Shown: positions 34,918 through 44,468 of the stretch, piece after piece
Layout: every line of letters begins with the position of its first letter
Position numbering within the stretch: position 1 is the stretch's first letter
From: CAYVVT01 sp964454335
GTDB lineage: Bacteria; Fidelibacterota; UBA8477; JABMPR01
Direction of reading: 5' to 3'
Length of the DNA stretch: 64,000 nt
Assembly (NCBI GenBank): GCA_964454335.1
Contig: CAYVVT010000003.1
Location: 1 to 64,000 of the forward strand
The notes under the pieces: model-generated
What the model was told of the DNA's origin: nothing
The model's input: the letters and a program-made list of their open reading frames with translations, nothing else
The model's database searches: none
Program-made: the position numbers and the translations under genes

Positions 34918-37677
34918 TCAGGCTGACAATTCGAAATGTGTTCCTGTCTTCTTCGTTGTCTTCACCCAGACGATGAGGGTGTAGCCGCCGTCCGTATCAC
35001 GGATAATGCCCTGACGGAAGTCTAAACCTGATGAAATGTCCTTGCCGTTGATCTTAAGATTTACGGTTCTCCCCTTTTCCCAGTTCTTCACAATGAAACA
35101 GGGATTTACCACCGGCTTGTTCTTTTTGGCCTTGAGATTGAACGACATGACACCTTTCGTCGAACGGAGTAGATACGCCCGCTGGGCGGGGTCGTAACCC
35201 TCGGTTGTACAACCACTCTCCACTGCGATGGCCGGGGCTTTCATCCAGGACTTGGCCAGATCCAGGAGTTGCGCCTTATCGGCTTTCAGCATCCCCTCCA
35301 TGAGGATCTTCTGCTCAAAGGGCGTGATCCCGAAGTCCTCCTTGTAAGGTTCATAGAAAACGTGTGTGAGCGAGCTGTGCGCGGTCCTGTCCGGGAAGGT
35401 GGCGTAACGGCCATCAGAAGGCATCTGGGACACGGGCCAGTGATTCCAGGTGGGGAACACGGCATAGGGTGTCAGTTCACCCCCATACACATTGTTCCCT
35501 ACGAACTTGCCGATGGTCACGGGATCATATTCACCCTTGTAATTGACATAGTGTATGATCTGATTTGAGGGCTCCTCTATCCCGTCCGGTGGGCCTTCAA
35601 TCCAGTCATAGGTTTTTGACTTGCCACTCATATTCATCATGGTAAGCGTCGCATTGGTCTCGATGATCTTTTCAGGGTGCTGGTCGGGACCGAAGATGGC
35701 CATGGACTCCTGCCATTCGTGGTCCCGTTCACCGTGGGTCCAGAGATGCTGTGTCTTGACGGCGATACCATCCGGGTAGATGTAATAGTACCAATCAGAC
35801 CAATCTCCCCACCCGGTATTCTCGTCCACATTCGCCAGGACGTGTAATACATCTACGAGCGGATAACGCCAGTGTACGACAGCCCGTGCTGGTGTGTTCT
35901 CGATAATGCGGACGTGGTTGGTATAGCTTTCCTTGTCGGACATGGGTTCTTGACAGCCCTGGCCGCCGGAGCGGTTCCAGGTCTCGTTGAACTCGTTGCT
36001 GTACCACATACCGTTCTCGTTTACCATCATGGGGATATAACCAACCCCACGCCAGAATACGAATTTCGAAGGATTTTCATCGAAGCCCACCACTACGTCT
36101 GGATGACCGCTAAAGCGCCAGAGATTGTCCCAGACGTCATAGAACTTGAGATGCGAGTAATAGGCGCCAAATTCCTTCCGGTCGTCGCCTGCGGGCAGAA
36201 CACGCTTGTCCATCTGAGGACTTGTCTTTGCCTCCGTATCAAGACCATAATCTGTGTAGACTTTGGCGATCTGTTCATCTGTCAATGTGATATCATGTAT
36301 GCGGATCTCATCCACGAGTCCATCCAGGGAGTAGTGGTCCTGGAAGGTGTGCCGACGGACGGGATTGACGGGACGTCGAATTTTGCCCTGACCGATCTGG
36401 ATATCCTTGACAGACAACTCGATGGCGGTCTGGCCAATCTGCTTCTCGCCGGCTGGCTTCCCATCCACATAAAGCTTCATCAATCCGGTGCTGCTGTCGT
36501 ATGTCCCCGCCAGATAATACCATGTGCGGCGTTCCAGGTGGACGTCGGAAGTCAATTCCTCCCATTTTCCATCCACTCGGAGCTTCAAAAGCGGGTTGCC
36601 ATACCAGTTCAGTCCGAAGAAATAGCCCTTATCATCCTCGGGAGCATAGGTCACCTTGTAGTTGGCTTCCGGAGTTTCCTCCTCCTCTTGCTCATAACCT
36701 TCTCGTCCTTCTTCACCAATGAGCAGGGCCTCATAACCCGAGCGCTCCGCTACGAGTTCCGGAACATCATCTGCCTGCTGGATAAGGGGTACATCGCTCC
36801 AGGGATAGGCACCGATGACGACCCAGGCTTCAAAAGTGACCTCAGAACTGGGTTTGGGGCCCTCATCCGTGGGTATGACGATCTTGGAATTGTAACCGTC
36901 AAACTGCAGTGCGGTGCCCGAGATACCTTCTCGCCACAAGCTTTTGTGTCCGGCGATCTCATACTGCTTCCCCGTACTCGAATTTGCAGTAAAGTCCCCT
37001 ACCCCTTCGTCAAAGGAGAAAGCGAGCACTGGTTTATGGCCAACGTCCTTTTGGGGGCTACCAGTTACTGTCTCGATCATAGCTGACATCTCGGCTTCAG
37101 TGCTGGTGATGTCTGCAATCCCCCCGGTTGTCAGCTGAAATGTCTGGGTCATCTTGTTGGCAGGATCCTGCCAGGCGTCGATGCGTGGTGTGCCTTTCTT
37201 GCAGGATCTGGTAACCTGGCCATCTGGTTTGAGGATGAAGTATTCATCCACAAACTTCGTCTGGTCCACACCCAGTTTTGGATTTAGACCGGAAAATTCT
37301 GGAAGGTAGCGCCAATGGATAACGGCCTGTTGTGGTGTTGATTCAATGAGTGCGATGCGGGAATAGGTGTTCACGTTGTCCGGGCGGCCTTCTGGGCCAT
37401 CACCCTTACGAGGTACCAGTTCATCTACGAACCATTTGCCTTCAGAGGTTTTCCAATACGGTAGATAACTGGACCCGCGCCAGAAGATGAACTGGCCATT
37501 CTTGTCGCCGAAGTCAACAATGATGTCAGCGTACTGTCCCACACGAGCATATTTCTCAAATTCTTCACCGGACTGGATCCGGGTGTAGTAAGCTCCAAAG
37601 TGTTCCGAGGGTGTCAGTCCGCCCAGGCAGATGCCAATGGCGAAAAGAAGCAGGCTGATCGTCCGTAATGCATTCAT
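34918..37677 (-). CDS. Secreted LamG protein with a duplicated FWRG domain of unknown function
   Basis: A signal peptide begins the 919-residue protein. Residues about 25-190 are a partial copy of an unknown domain (FGAYYTRI, IFWRGSSYLPYW, AVIHWRYLPE). A LamG/concanavalin-like domain follows (about 215-475: ALQFDGYNSKIVIP, VTFEAWVVIG, RRTWYYLAGTYD, IRIHDITLTDEQI). Then comes a full copy (about 495-919) with FVFWRGVGY, ARAVVHWRYP, HEWQES, NHWPVSQMPSDGR and DRTAHSSL. Paralogues at 39786 and 46003 share LamG plus the full domain. A lyase, hydrolase or binding role for a polysaccharide is inferred from context only. Confidence 0.85.
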   Translation of the reverse strand: MNALRTISLLLFAIGICLGGLTPSEHFGAYYTRIQSGEEFEKYARVGQYADIIVDFGDKNGQFIFWRGSSYLPYWKTSEGKWFVDELVPRKGDGPEGRPDNVNTYSRIALIESTPQQAVIHWRYLPEFSGLNPKLGVDQTKFVDEYFILKPDGQVTRSCKKGTPRIDAWQDPANKMTQTFQLTTGGIADITSTEAEMSAMIETVTGSPQKDVGHKPVLAFSFDEGVGDFTANSSTGKQYEIAGHKSLWREGISGTALQFDGYNSKIVIPTDEGPKPSSEVTFEAWVVIGAYPWSDVPLIQQADDVPELVAERSGYEALLIGEEGREGYEQEEEETPEANYKVTYAPEDDKGYFFGLNWYGNPLLKLRVDGKWEELTSDVHLERRTWYYLAGTYDSSTGLMKLYVDGKPAGEKQIGQTAIELSVKDIQIGQGKIRRPVNPVRRHTFQDHYSLDGLVDEIRIHDITLTDEQIAKVYTDYGLDTEAKTSPQMDKRVLPAGDDRKEFGAYYSHLKFYDVWDNLWRFSGHPDVVVGFDENPSKFVFWRGVGYIPMMVNENGMWYSNEFNETWNRSGGQGCQEPMSDKESYTNHVRIIENTPARAVVHWRYPLVDVLHVLANVDENTGWGDWSDWYYYIYPDGIAVKTQHLWTHGERDHEWQESMAIFGPDQHPEKIIETNATLTMMNMSGKSKTYDWIEGPPDGIEEPSNQIIHYVNYKGEYDPVTIGKFVGNNVYGGELTPYAVFPTWNHWPVSQMPSDGRYATFPDRTAHSSLTHVFYEPYKEDFGITPFEQKILMEGMLKADKAQLLDLAKSWMKAPAIAVESGCTTEGYDPAQRAYLLRSTKGVMSFNLKAKKNKPVVNPCFIVKNWEKGRTVNLKINGKDISSGLDFRQGIIRDTDGGYTLIVWVKTTKKTGTHFELSA

Positions 37678-37696
37678 GGTTGTGTCTCCATCCTTG

Positions 37697-39556
37697 TTAT
37701 TTCATCCAGATTGGTGGTTTTGTGAGGATCTCGCGGATCCGTTCCATATCGAATTTGACCTCGCGGTCATATGTGTAGATACCGTTCTGCTCCTGTTCGA
37801 TGTCTGTCAACTGCGTGTAACAGAATCCGGATACATGTTCGAGGTTGAGAAGCACATCTGTGAGTGCTTCCATTTTCGCGTAGAATTCTTCAAGGGATTG
37901 CGGATTATCACCCCAGCCCCAGGATTCGCTGATATCGTCCCTGGTCTCGAGGGGCGCCCACTTCATACCGCCATACTCGTCAACGATATAGGGTTGACCC
38001 TCGTAAACGGTATCCTTATGAGGCTGGTCACGATGCACGCCCTCCTCTGGATCTGGTGTGAGAATGCGGCGGAATTCGTCAACATCATGCTCATAGCTGT
38101 GCACCGTCCAGATATCAGTCAGCACATGGACATGGCCGCTGGCATCGTTGACAGGGCGTGTGGGGTCGAGACCCTTTGTGAGCAGGACCAGGTCCTTCAG
38201 GAGCCGATTATGTTGCTCACGGATGAAGAGATCCCAGTTCCGCGGCTCGATATCCCGTTCCAGGTAGGTCCAGCCTGATTCATTGAAAATAGTCCAGGCA
38301 ATGATACTGGGATGATTCCGGTCACGGGAGATGATCTCCCGCCATTCACCGAGGTAATTCCTTCCAGCCACCTCATCCGACTTCATGATGCCCCAGCTGG
38401 CACTTTCTCCCCAGGTGAGGTAACCGAGTTTGTCGGCCCAGTAATGGAATCGAGGTTCAAAAACCTTCTGGTGAAGACGGGCACCATTGAAGCCGGCCTG
38501 CATGGAAAGCTCAATGTCACGTTTCAGCTCCTTGTCGGAAGGTGCAGTCCAGATCCCAGCCGGATAGAATCCCTGATCGAGGACGAAGCGCAAGTATATG
38601 GGTTCATTATTGAGGTAAATGCGGTTTCCTTCGATGTGTATTTTCCGCATCCCGGCATATGCTGAGACCTCATCCAGGACCCGATCCTCCGCATCGATTA
38701 GTTCGAAGGTCAGATCATAGAGGAATGGATCGCCGGGTGACCAGGTTCTGGGATTATCCAGTGGCAGGACGACTTGAGATCCATTCGAAGCGGCCACTAT
38801 TTCTGTCAGGACCCTTCTCCGTCCGCCTTTAACGGTCGTACGGAGCTTGAGACCTTGCTTCTCCGAGAAGAAGGTGGGTGTGACAACAAATCGGCTGTTA
38901 TCCAGATCTGCAACGATATGACAATCCTCCAACCCATAGGGTGAGACTGCTTCCATCCAGACTGTCTGCCAAATACCCGTGGTGCGGCTATAGAGACATT
39001 CCCAGGAATCGTGGTAGATGCACTGCTTTCCCCCTGGCTGAAGGCCGGAGCGGGTGTCATCACGGACCTCCACCACCAGCTGATGTGATTTGCCTGGTTC
39101 AACGAACCGGGTAATGTCAATGGCAAACGCACCCATACCACCCCAGTGCTGTCCCGCAAGCTCACCATCGATGTAAATGGAGCTGAAATAATCCACACCT
39201 CCGAAATGGAGGATAATCTTCTCCCCATCCCATTTTGCCGGAACTGATAACTCACGGTGATACCACATGCCAAGAATGAAATCCTTGTAGCCGACGCCTG
39301 ATAAGGGGCTCTCGGGACAGAAAGGCACCAGGATGCTGTTCTCGAATCCTCGACTCTGGTTTAATTCGCGATCACGCCCGGACAGGCCAAAATCAAATGT
39401 GTAGGTCCATTCACCATTCAGATTAACCCAGGCTTCTCGTTGAAATTGTGGACGGGGATGCTCGGGTCGGGGGATCTTTGAGTACAGATCGTGCGGTGTG
39501 AGCAAAAGCAGGCCGAGGATTACGATCAAAGGCCATACAGAGCGCGTTTTCATCAC
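37697..39556 (-). CDS. GH2 glycosidase (beta-galactosidase/beta-glucuronidase family), secreted
   Basis: This 619-residue protein has a signal peptide, the jelly-roll sugar-binding domain (WYHRELSVP, FGGVDYFSSIYIDG), an Ig-like domain and a TIM barrel. The acid/base Glu426 lies in WTIFNES and the nucleophile Glu527 in YIVDEYGG. It is short, as in compact GH2 members. Exact specificity (galactose, glucuronate, mannose, arabinopyranose) is not readable. It is the first gene after the 229-bp gap that holds a promoter-like site and precedes the LamG and sulfatase genes. Confidence 0.93.
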   Translation of the reverse strand: MMKTRSVWPLIVILGLLLLTPHDLYSKIPRPEHPRPQFQREAWVNLNGEWTYTFDFGLSGRDRELNQSRGFENSILVPFCPESPLSGVGYKDFILGMWYHRELSVPAKWDGEKIILHFGGVDYFSSIYIDGELAGQHWGGMGAFAIDITRFVEPGKSHQLVVEVRDDTRSGLQPGGKQCIYHDSWECLYSRTTGIWQTVWMEAVSPYGLEDCHIVADLDNSRFVVTPTFFSEKQGLKLRTTVKGGRRRVLTEIVAASNGSQVVLPLDNPRTWSPGDPFLYDLTFELIDAEDRVLDEVSAYAGMRKIHIEGNRIYLNNEPIYLRFVLDQGFYPAGIWTAPSDKELKRDIELSMQAGFNGARLHQKVFEPRFHYWADKLGYLTWGESASWGIMKSDEVAGRNYLGEWREIISRDRNHPSIIAWTIFNESGWTYLERDIEPRNWDLFIREQHNRLLKDLVLLTKGLDPTRPVNDASGHVHVLTDIWTVHSYEHDVDEFRRILTPDPEEGVHRDQPHKDTVYEGQPYIVDEYGGMKWAPLETRDDISESWGWGDNPQSLEEFYAKMEALTDVLLNLEHVSGFCYTQLTDIEQEQNGIYTYDREVKFDMERIREILTKPPIWMK

Positions 39557-39632
39557 ATCTATCCTTGATTCTGTTATGAGTTGAACACAGGGTCAACGGG
39601 ATCAGGTTTACTTACTTTCTTACGTTGATTAA

Positions 39633-39665
39633 CAAAGATATGAATTGTGGGTTGTGGTTCAATTC
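39633..39665 (-). promoter_or_regulatory. Candidate Bacteroidota-type promoter before the GH2-LamG-sulfatase unit
   Basis: On the minus strand TATCTTTG (39640 to 39633) fits TAnnTTTG, and a TTG lies 19 nt upstream in the place of the -33 element. The site stands in a 229-bp AT-rich gap, about 75 nt before the GH2 ATG and downstream of a terminator, which is where a new transcription unit should begin. Pattern match only. Confidence 0.4.
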
Positions 39666-39724
39666 AATTTTCATGTTTATCAGGGGTAACTCACAGAAAA
39701 TCATCCGGGCTGAGGAGAGGGATG

Positions 39725-39762
39725 GCGAAAAGAAAACTGCCCCCCATTTCTGGAGGGCAGTT
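39725..39762 (-). terminator. Rho-independent terminator of the upstream half of the array
   Basis: On the minus strand the stem AACTGCCC/GGGCAGTT (39755-39762 with 39735-39742) can extend by three pairs to 11 bp. It is followed by TTCTTTTC. It lies 24 bp after the stop of the LamG gene at 39786. Confidence 0.8.
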
Positions 39763-39785
39763 CTCAGTCAGGGTGTGATATGATG

Positions 39786-41903
39786 TTACTTGACGGTGAA
39801 TTTCACGGCTACGGGCTCTGTGCCCTCATGCTTGAACCAGACCACCAGGTCTCCCCCGTCGATGCGGAGGCTGTTGCCATAGCGGAAGTCATTGCCACGT
39901 GGAACCTCTTTACCGTTCAGGGTCAACGCCAGGTCCTTTCCGGTCCAATCCTTCAACACAAAGGCTGGATTGATGGAGGGTGACTCAGCTGAAGCATGTA
40001 TGGTGAATTCGAGATCCGTCACGTCCGGTTCGATCTTTACCTGATAGGCACGCTGGGCCTGATCGAACTCAGCTCGCATGTTTTTCTCGCCCTTCATCTC
40101 AGGGGCATTGTACCAACTGCGTCCCAGGGTGAGGAGCTCCTCGGCTTTCCGATCCGTCATACCCGTGAGCATGAGTTTGGTCATGGAGCGGTCCGTCATC
40201 TCATAGTGATCCCAGAACCAGTGAGAAATGGAAGAATGGGAGGCTCGGTCAGCAGCCTGCGACCATCTACCGTCTGTGGGCTTCTGAGCGGTTGGCCAAT
40301 GGTTCCACCAGGGAAAGACACTCACCTCTCTCCGGATCTCACCTGCGTAGACATCGATAGAGGGGTCATCCTGGGCTCTTAGGATTGAGAATGGCTTGTA
40401 CTTCGATTTCATGTTCACCAGCTGGAAATTGGGATTGGGCGGATCCTGGGGTAGACCGGGCGGGGTCTTGTGCTCCCAGGAATAGGTGTGCATCTCACCC
40501 TTGTCATTTCCCAGGGTCAGAGCGGCATACTCTAGCAGGTCTTCCGGACGCTGACCGGGCCCGGGTACCACCATGCTCTCCTGCCATTCATGCTCGGCGC
40601 GGGGAGCATTGCTGTAAAGGATATCCTCTCTCACTGCCACCATGTCAGGATAGATGAAATAGGTCTCATTGGTCCAGTCACCACGCTTGGAATTGGGATC
40701 GTAGAATGAGAAACCGTATTTGTGATCGATGAGGGCGTAACGCCACTGCACTACGATACGGGCTTCATTCTGCTCGAGGACCTTCACATGGGAATGACGG
40801 GCCTGCTTATCTGACATGGGCTCGCAGCTGCCGTTCTCGTTCCAGCCTTCATTGAAGCCGTTGTTGAACCAGTAACCCCGCTCTGTCACAAGATGAGCCT
40901 GGTAATTGGCCCCTTTCCAGAACACGAATTCGCAGGGATATTCATCAAAGCGCACCACCACGTCAGCACCCCGGCCTGTATGCCAGAGGGCGTCATAGGA
41001 TTCATACCATTTCAGGTTGGTACTGATGGCGGCAAAGACCTCAGCCTTGAGGGGGCCTGTGGGCATGGTACGGTCCTGGAGATCGGGAGCGGCAGTAGTC
41101 TTGTTCTTGTTGTAAGATGCCTTTACGACACTGCCGGTAAGAGCCTTATCCCAGATCTTGATTTCATCCATGAGACCATCATAGAACATGTGGTACGGCG
41201 TGGTCCCATAGGGTCGAATGGTCCCAAACGGTTTGGACGGCCAGCGGGTACGGCCGAACAGCAGATCGGCATCATAGTCCACTGGTGTGAAAGTTCCAGT
41301 GGGTTTGAAGGATCCTTCTGATTTACCGTTGATATACAGCTTCATGCCGGTTTTTGGTGAGTAGGTAGCAGCTACATGCGTCCACGTGTAAAGCGGGATC
41401 CTGGTCTTACCTGACAGGACCTCTTCACGTGCATCCGTAGCAATCCTGAAAACCAGACGGCCCTGTGAATCAAGATCGAAGGAATAGCCGTTATGATATC
41501 CTTCTCCTATCTCCCGGATGTTGCCTACAAGCGGACACAGGTTATTGGGGTAGGCAGCAATGGCGATCCAGGTTTCAATACTGAAATCACCCTCTACACG
41601 GGGCATATCATCTTCGGAAACACGGACATATCCTGTGTTCCCATCCAGGAGGATAGCGCCACCGCTGACACCTTTTGCCTGCTTCAGGTACTTGGCATTA
41701 TAGTCTCCCTCAGAGCCGTCTACACTGTTTGTGACAAAGCCAAAGAGCTCGCGTGGCAGCTGGAACTCACCGCGTTCCATGTCCAGTTCCATCAGTTCGA
41801 TGCGGATGTCATCGAACTTCCAATGGCCTACCAGGCCGTCCTCCGCTGCCATCAGCATGGTTCCCAGACTGAGGCACAGAAGTGTCATCAGAAGTCTTTT
41901 CAT
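39786..41903 (-). CDS. Secreted LamG protein with FWRG-type domain of unknown function
   Basis: This 705-residue paralogue of 34918 and 46003 has a signal peptide, a LamG domain (about 25-275: ILLDGNTGYVRVS, FSIETWIAIA, TWTHVAATYS, DEIKIWDKAL) and the shared unknown domain (about 290-705). Conserved spots are FVFWKGANY, ARIVVQWRYA, HEWQES, FPWWNHWPTAQ and SHSSI. The C-terminal tail (NPAFVLKDW, LTLNGKEV) is a small beta domain also present in the paralogues. It is the last gene before the terminator at 39725. Confidence 0.87.
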   Translation of the reverse strand: MKRLLMTLLCLSLGTMLMAAEDGLVGHWKFDDIRIELMELDMERGEFQLPRELFGFVTNSVDGSEGDYNAKYLKQAKGVSGGAILLDGNTGYVRVSEDDMPRVEGDFSIETWIAIAAYPNNLCPLVGNIREIGEGYHNGYSFDLDSQGRLVFRIATDAREEVLSGKTRIPLYTWTHVAATYSPKTGMKLYINGKSEGSFKPTGTFTPVDYDADLLFGRTRWPSKPFGTIRPYGTTPYHMFYDGLMDEIKIWDKALTGSVVKASYNKNKTTAAPDLQDRTMPTGPLKAEVFAAISTNLKWYESYDALWHTGRGADVVVRFDEYPCEFVFWKGANYQAHLVTERGYWFNNGFNEGWNENGSCEPMSDKQARHSHVKVLEQNEARIVVQWRYALIDHKYGFSFYDPNSKRGDWTNETYFIYPDMVAVREDILYSNAPRAEHEWQESMVVPGPGQRPEDLLEYAALTLGNDKGEMHTYSWEHKTPPGLPQDPPNPNFQLVNMKSKYKPFSILRAQDDPSIDVYAGEIRREVSVFPWWNHWPTAQKPTDGRWSQAADRASHSSISHWFWDHYEMTDRSMTKLMLTGMTDRKAEELLTLGRSWYNAPEMKGEKNMRAEFDQAQRAYQVKIEPDVTDLEFTIHASAESPSINPAFVLKDWTGKDLALTLNGKEVPRGNDFRYGNSLRIDGGDLVVWFKHEGTEPVAVKFTVK

Positions 41904-41928
41904 CAGATGTTTCCCTTCTATTGGTTTA

Positions 41929-43236
41929 CTATTTCAAATTTCCACTATTCAGATTATCCCGCTGCATCCGGGGCCAGTGCGAGTCGGCCAGGGGCGCGGT
42001 TCCTCGAATTGCATATAGATTGCCTGCCTCCCCACCACCGACGTAGATGGTACCATCCTCAGCGATAGCTGGATGGGTGCGAGCTTCAAAGCCCAGCGAG
42101 GGTGTTTTCCAGAGTAAGCGACCATCATCTTCATGAATGGCATAGTATACACCCTTCTCGTCGCCTTCCACCACTTCTGAGCCGAAGATGATGGTGCCGT
42201 CGGCAGCCACAGCACCAGTGCCCCACCAGGCTTCCTGGGTCTCATCTGGGTAACGCCAGACCTGGACAGCTTTATTGCCACCATCTCTAACGGCATACAT
42301 GTAGCCATCCTCAGAGCCAAATACTATGAGTCCATTGTTCGTAAAGATCGGCGTTGTCCAGGTTTCATGATCTGTATCAAAGCGCCACTTCTTCTTCCCA
42401 TCAGATGTGATGGCCCAGAGGCGCCAGTCGTTGGTTGTGATGTACACGGTTCCATCCGGCCCAATGGTGGGAGATCCCCAGACCTCCTGGTAGCGGGTAT
42501 CCGAAGTGAATATCCTCCGTTTGAATGAGACCTTCCAGAGCTCTTCGACCCGATCTTCCTGGTCCTGTAGCTTGTAGAAGTATCCATTAAAACTACCGAT
42601 GTAGATGCTACCATCCCTGTCGACGGCAGGATTTCCAAAGAAGGAATATCGTACTGCGTCAGTCTTCTCATCAGGCTTTAATATCCATTTTACTTCAAAG
42701 TTGTCTCCCAGATCGCGGAGGGCAAAAAATCTATCATCAAGCCAGGTCGTAGGGCCAACCACGAGGTCTGAATCCCATGGGCCGCTGCCAAAATAAATGC
42801 TTTGTTCGTCATGACTGAGTGCGGGAGATGAGATCAGACCCCCACCGAATAGTGTTTCGTGGGGAGGCAGGGTGTAAGACCAATTGAGTTTTCCGTTCTC
42901 CGCATTCACGCAGAACATGGTTGCCGGCCGAGTATTGCTGCCGATATAGAGACGTTTACCATCGCTGGTGATGGTGGGACAGCATTCACCTATGTCATCA
43001 GAGAGCTTGATGGGGCCCCATTTGTGATCCCAGGTCTCTCCTAAATCCACAATAGCGTAGAGGTAACCACTGTTGTCCCCGATATAAACCGTACCATCAG
43101 GACCGATGGCGGGTGAACTCCAACCGATGACGTTGGTAGGGACCGTCCACTTGATGGATCCCGGTTCCTGGCCCCATAACAAGGAGGAAAGGGCTATGAT
43201 GAAAAGGTGACTGAGCAGGAATATGACGCGCATCAC
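41929..43236 (-). CDS. PQQ-like beta-propeller repeat protein, secreted
   Basis: A signal peptide precedes six or more propeller repeats of the PQQ/BamB type, for example SSPAIGPDGTVYIGDNSGYLYAI-like units that recur with GSPTIGPDGTVYI and THPAIAEDGTIYVGG. There is no sign of a complete dehydrogenase, so this is probably a binding or scaffold propeller at the cell surface. Its ATG overlaps the stop of the preceding gene by 4 bp. Confidence 0.88.
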   Translation of the reverse strand: MMRVIFLLSHLFIIALSSLLWGQEPGSIKWTVPTNVIGWSSPAIGPDGTVYIGDNSGYLYAIVDLGETWDHKWGPIKLSDDIGECCPTITSDGKRLYIGSNTRPATMFCVNAENGKLNWSYTLPPHETLFGGGLISSPALSHDEQSIYFGSGPWDSDLVVGPTTWLDDRFFALRDLGDNFEVKWILKPDEKTDAVRYSFFGNPAVDRDGSIYIGSFNGYFYKLQDQEDRVEELWKVSFKRRIFTSDTRYQEVWGSPTIGPDGTVYITTNDWRLWAITSDGKKKWRFDTDHETWTTPIFTNNGLIVFGSEDGYMYAVRDGGNKAVQVWRYPDETQEAWWGTGAVAADGTIIFGSEVVEGDEKGVYYAIHEDDGRLLWKTPSLGFEARTHPAIAEDGTIYVGGGEAGNLYAIRGTAPLADSHWPRMQRDNLNSGNLK

Positions 43237-44468
43237 TTCACCTTGATAAAGCCAAAGCTGTTGTTCTTCATATCGCCATAGGTATCTGAATCGGACCAGA
43301 TGATGAAGCCCCCATCATCTGTCACATCCATGTATTCTCCAGCATTGTGACCGGAACGCTCCCCATAGACGCCTTCCCATTCCATGTTCCCGAGCGAATC
43401 GGTTTTCACGAGGTAGGCCAGCCACAGGTCCGATGGTCCGATCTCGTGTCCCTTGGAGGAGTAGGGGTGCTCGTCCCCTGTCCCGCCGATGATGGCAAAA
43501 CCACCATCAGGTGTTTCTTTGACACCATAGGCTTCGTCGTGGATGTAGCGTGGATCATAATCCCGGGGTTGCCCGAAGATGCTGTACCATTCCTCGTTCC
43601 CGGACGCATCCACCTTCATCAGAAGATAATCCCAGTTGATGACACCATAGGACCGTGTATGCCCGGCAAAGACATAGCCCCCATCAGAAGTGAGAGCAAA
43701 ATCGTAACAGTGCTCCGACTTTTCTCCTCCGAGGGTCTTGGACCACAGTTCCCGGCCCTCCGGATCGGTGACCACCATGCAATAATCATGGTTTTCATCC
43801 CACTCGGACCCTGCACCAGGATTTCTGAGTATGGTCCCACCCACGGCGTATCCCTGGGGGTGCTCGTAAGCGATCATTCCCTGCGGTATGGATTCAAGAA
43901 TGCTCTCCCAGATGACGTTCCCGTCCAGATCCAACTTCATGAGCAAACCACTACCGTCCATGGCCAGAAAGAGCGAGCCGTAATCAGCACTGTTCACATA
44001 ACCCGTCGCCAATAAATGCCCATCGCTGGTAAGGGTGATCCCCTCGATGGCATCAGCTCGAGGATGAGGGTAATATCGCTTCCATCGTATGTCTCCCGAT
44101 GGTGATAACCCGACAATGGCGCTTTCCTGTTTTCGTTTTACCTCCAGGGAGCCCCCAATATAGAAGTTTCCTTCAGTGTCCTCACAGACGGTTGCCCCTG
44201 TTTCAATTGTGCGCTTAGTGCCAATCCTTCGCTCCCATTCGAGGTTTCCCAGGGGATCTGTTTTCACGATGAGGATGTCAGATCCGCGCCCCTCATCCCA
44301 GCTGTTGCCTACGCAGATATAACCACCATCGCTGGATTGCATGCCGTGGTGAACATGGTTCCCAACGTCATTTCCGAAACCATTGGTCCATTCGATGACG
44401 GGAGCTTGTCCCGCCACGGTGGTAACCAGGATCACAATGACTGACAAATAGTGGATCATTCTTATCAT
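43233..44468 (-). CDS. Secreted repeat protein (propeller-like, SDGGY/VKTDSLGN repeats)
   Basis: The 411-residue protein has a signal peptide and about seven repeats with a SDGGY(I/V) strand followed by LxKxDxxGNxxWE, as in delta-60-like or propeller repeats of FCB surface proteins. It resembles the next gene (44465) over its length but lacks the C-terminal sorting domain. It starts and stops in 4-bp ATGA overlaps with its neighbours. Function unknown. Confidence 0.85.
   Translation of the reverse strand: MIRMIHYLSVIVILVTTVAGQAPVIEWTNGFGNDVGNHVHHGMQSSDGGYICVGNSWDEGRGSDILIVKTDPLGNLEWERRIGTKRTIETGATVCEDTEGNFYIGGSLEVKRKQESAIVGLSPSGDIRWKRYYPHPRADAIEGITLTSDGHLLATGYVNSADYGSLFLAMDGSGLLMKLDLDGNVIWESILESIPQGMIAYEHPQGYAVGGTILRNPGAGSEWDENHDYCMVVTDPEGRELWSKTLGGEKSEHCYDFALTSDGGYVFAGHTRSYGVINWDYLLMKVDASGNEEWYSIFGQPRDYDPRYIHDEAYGVKETPDGGFAIIGGTGDEHPYSSKGHEIGPSDLWLAYLVKTDSLGNMEWEGVYGERSGHNAGEYMDVTDDGGFIIWSDSDTYGDMKNNSFGFIKVK

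Noticed and set aside
35872..37086. A 404-codon plus-strand open frame
   Set aside because: Antisense to the LamG gene at 34918; no domain or start signal of its own.
34918..41903. The small beta module in the LamG proteins at 34918 and 39786
   Set aside because: Their LamG first loops lack the FxF, GxYxxxG and (F/Y)DGxxL pattern; only the copy in 46003 has it.
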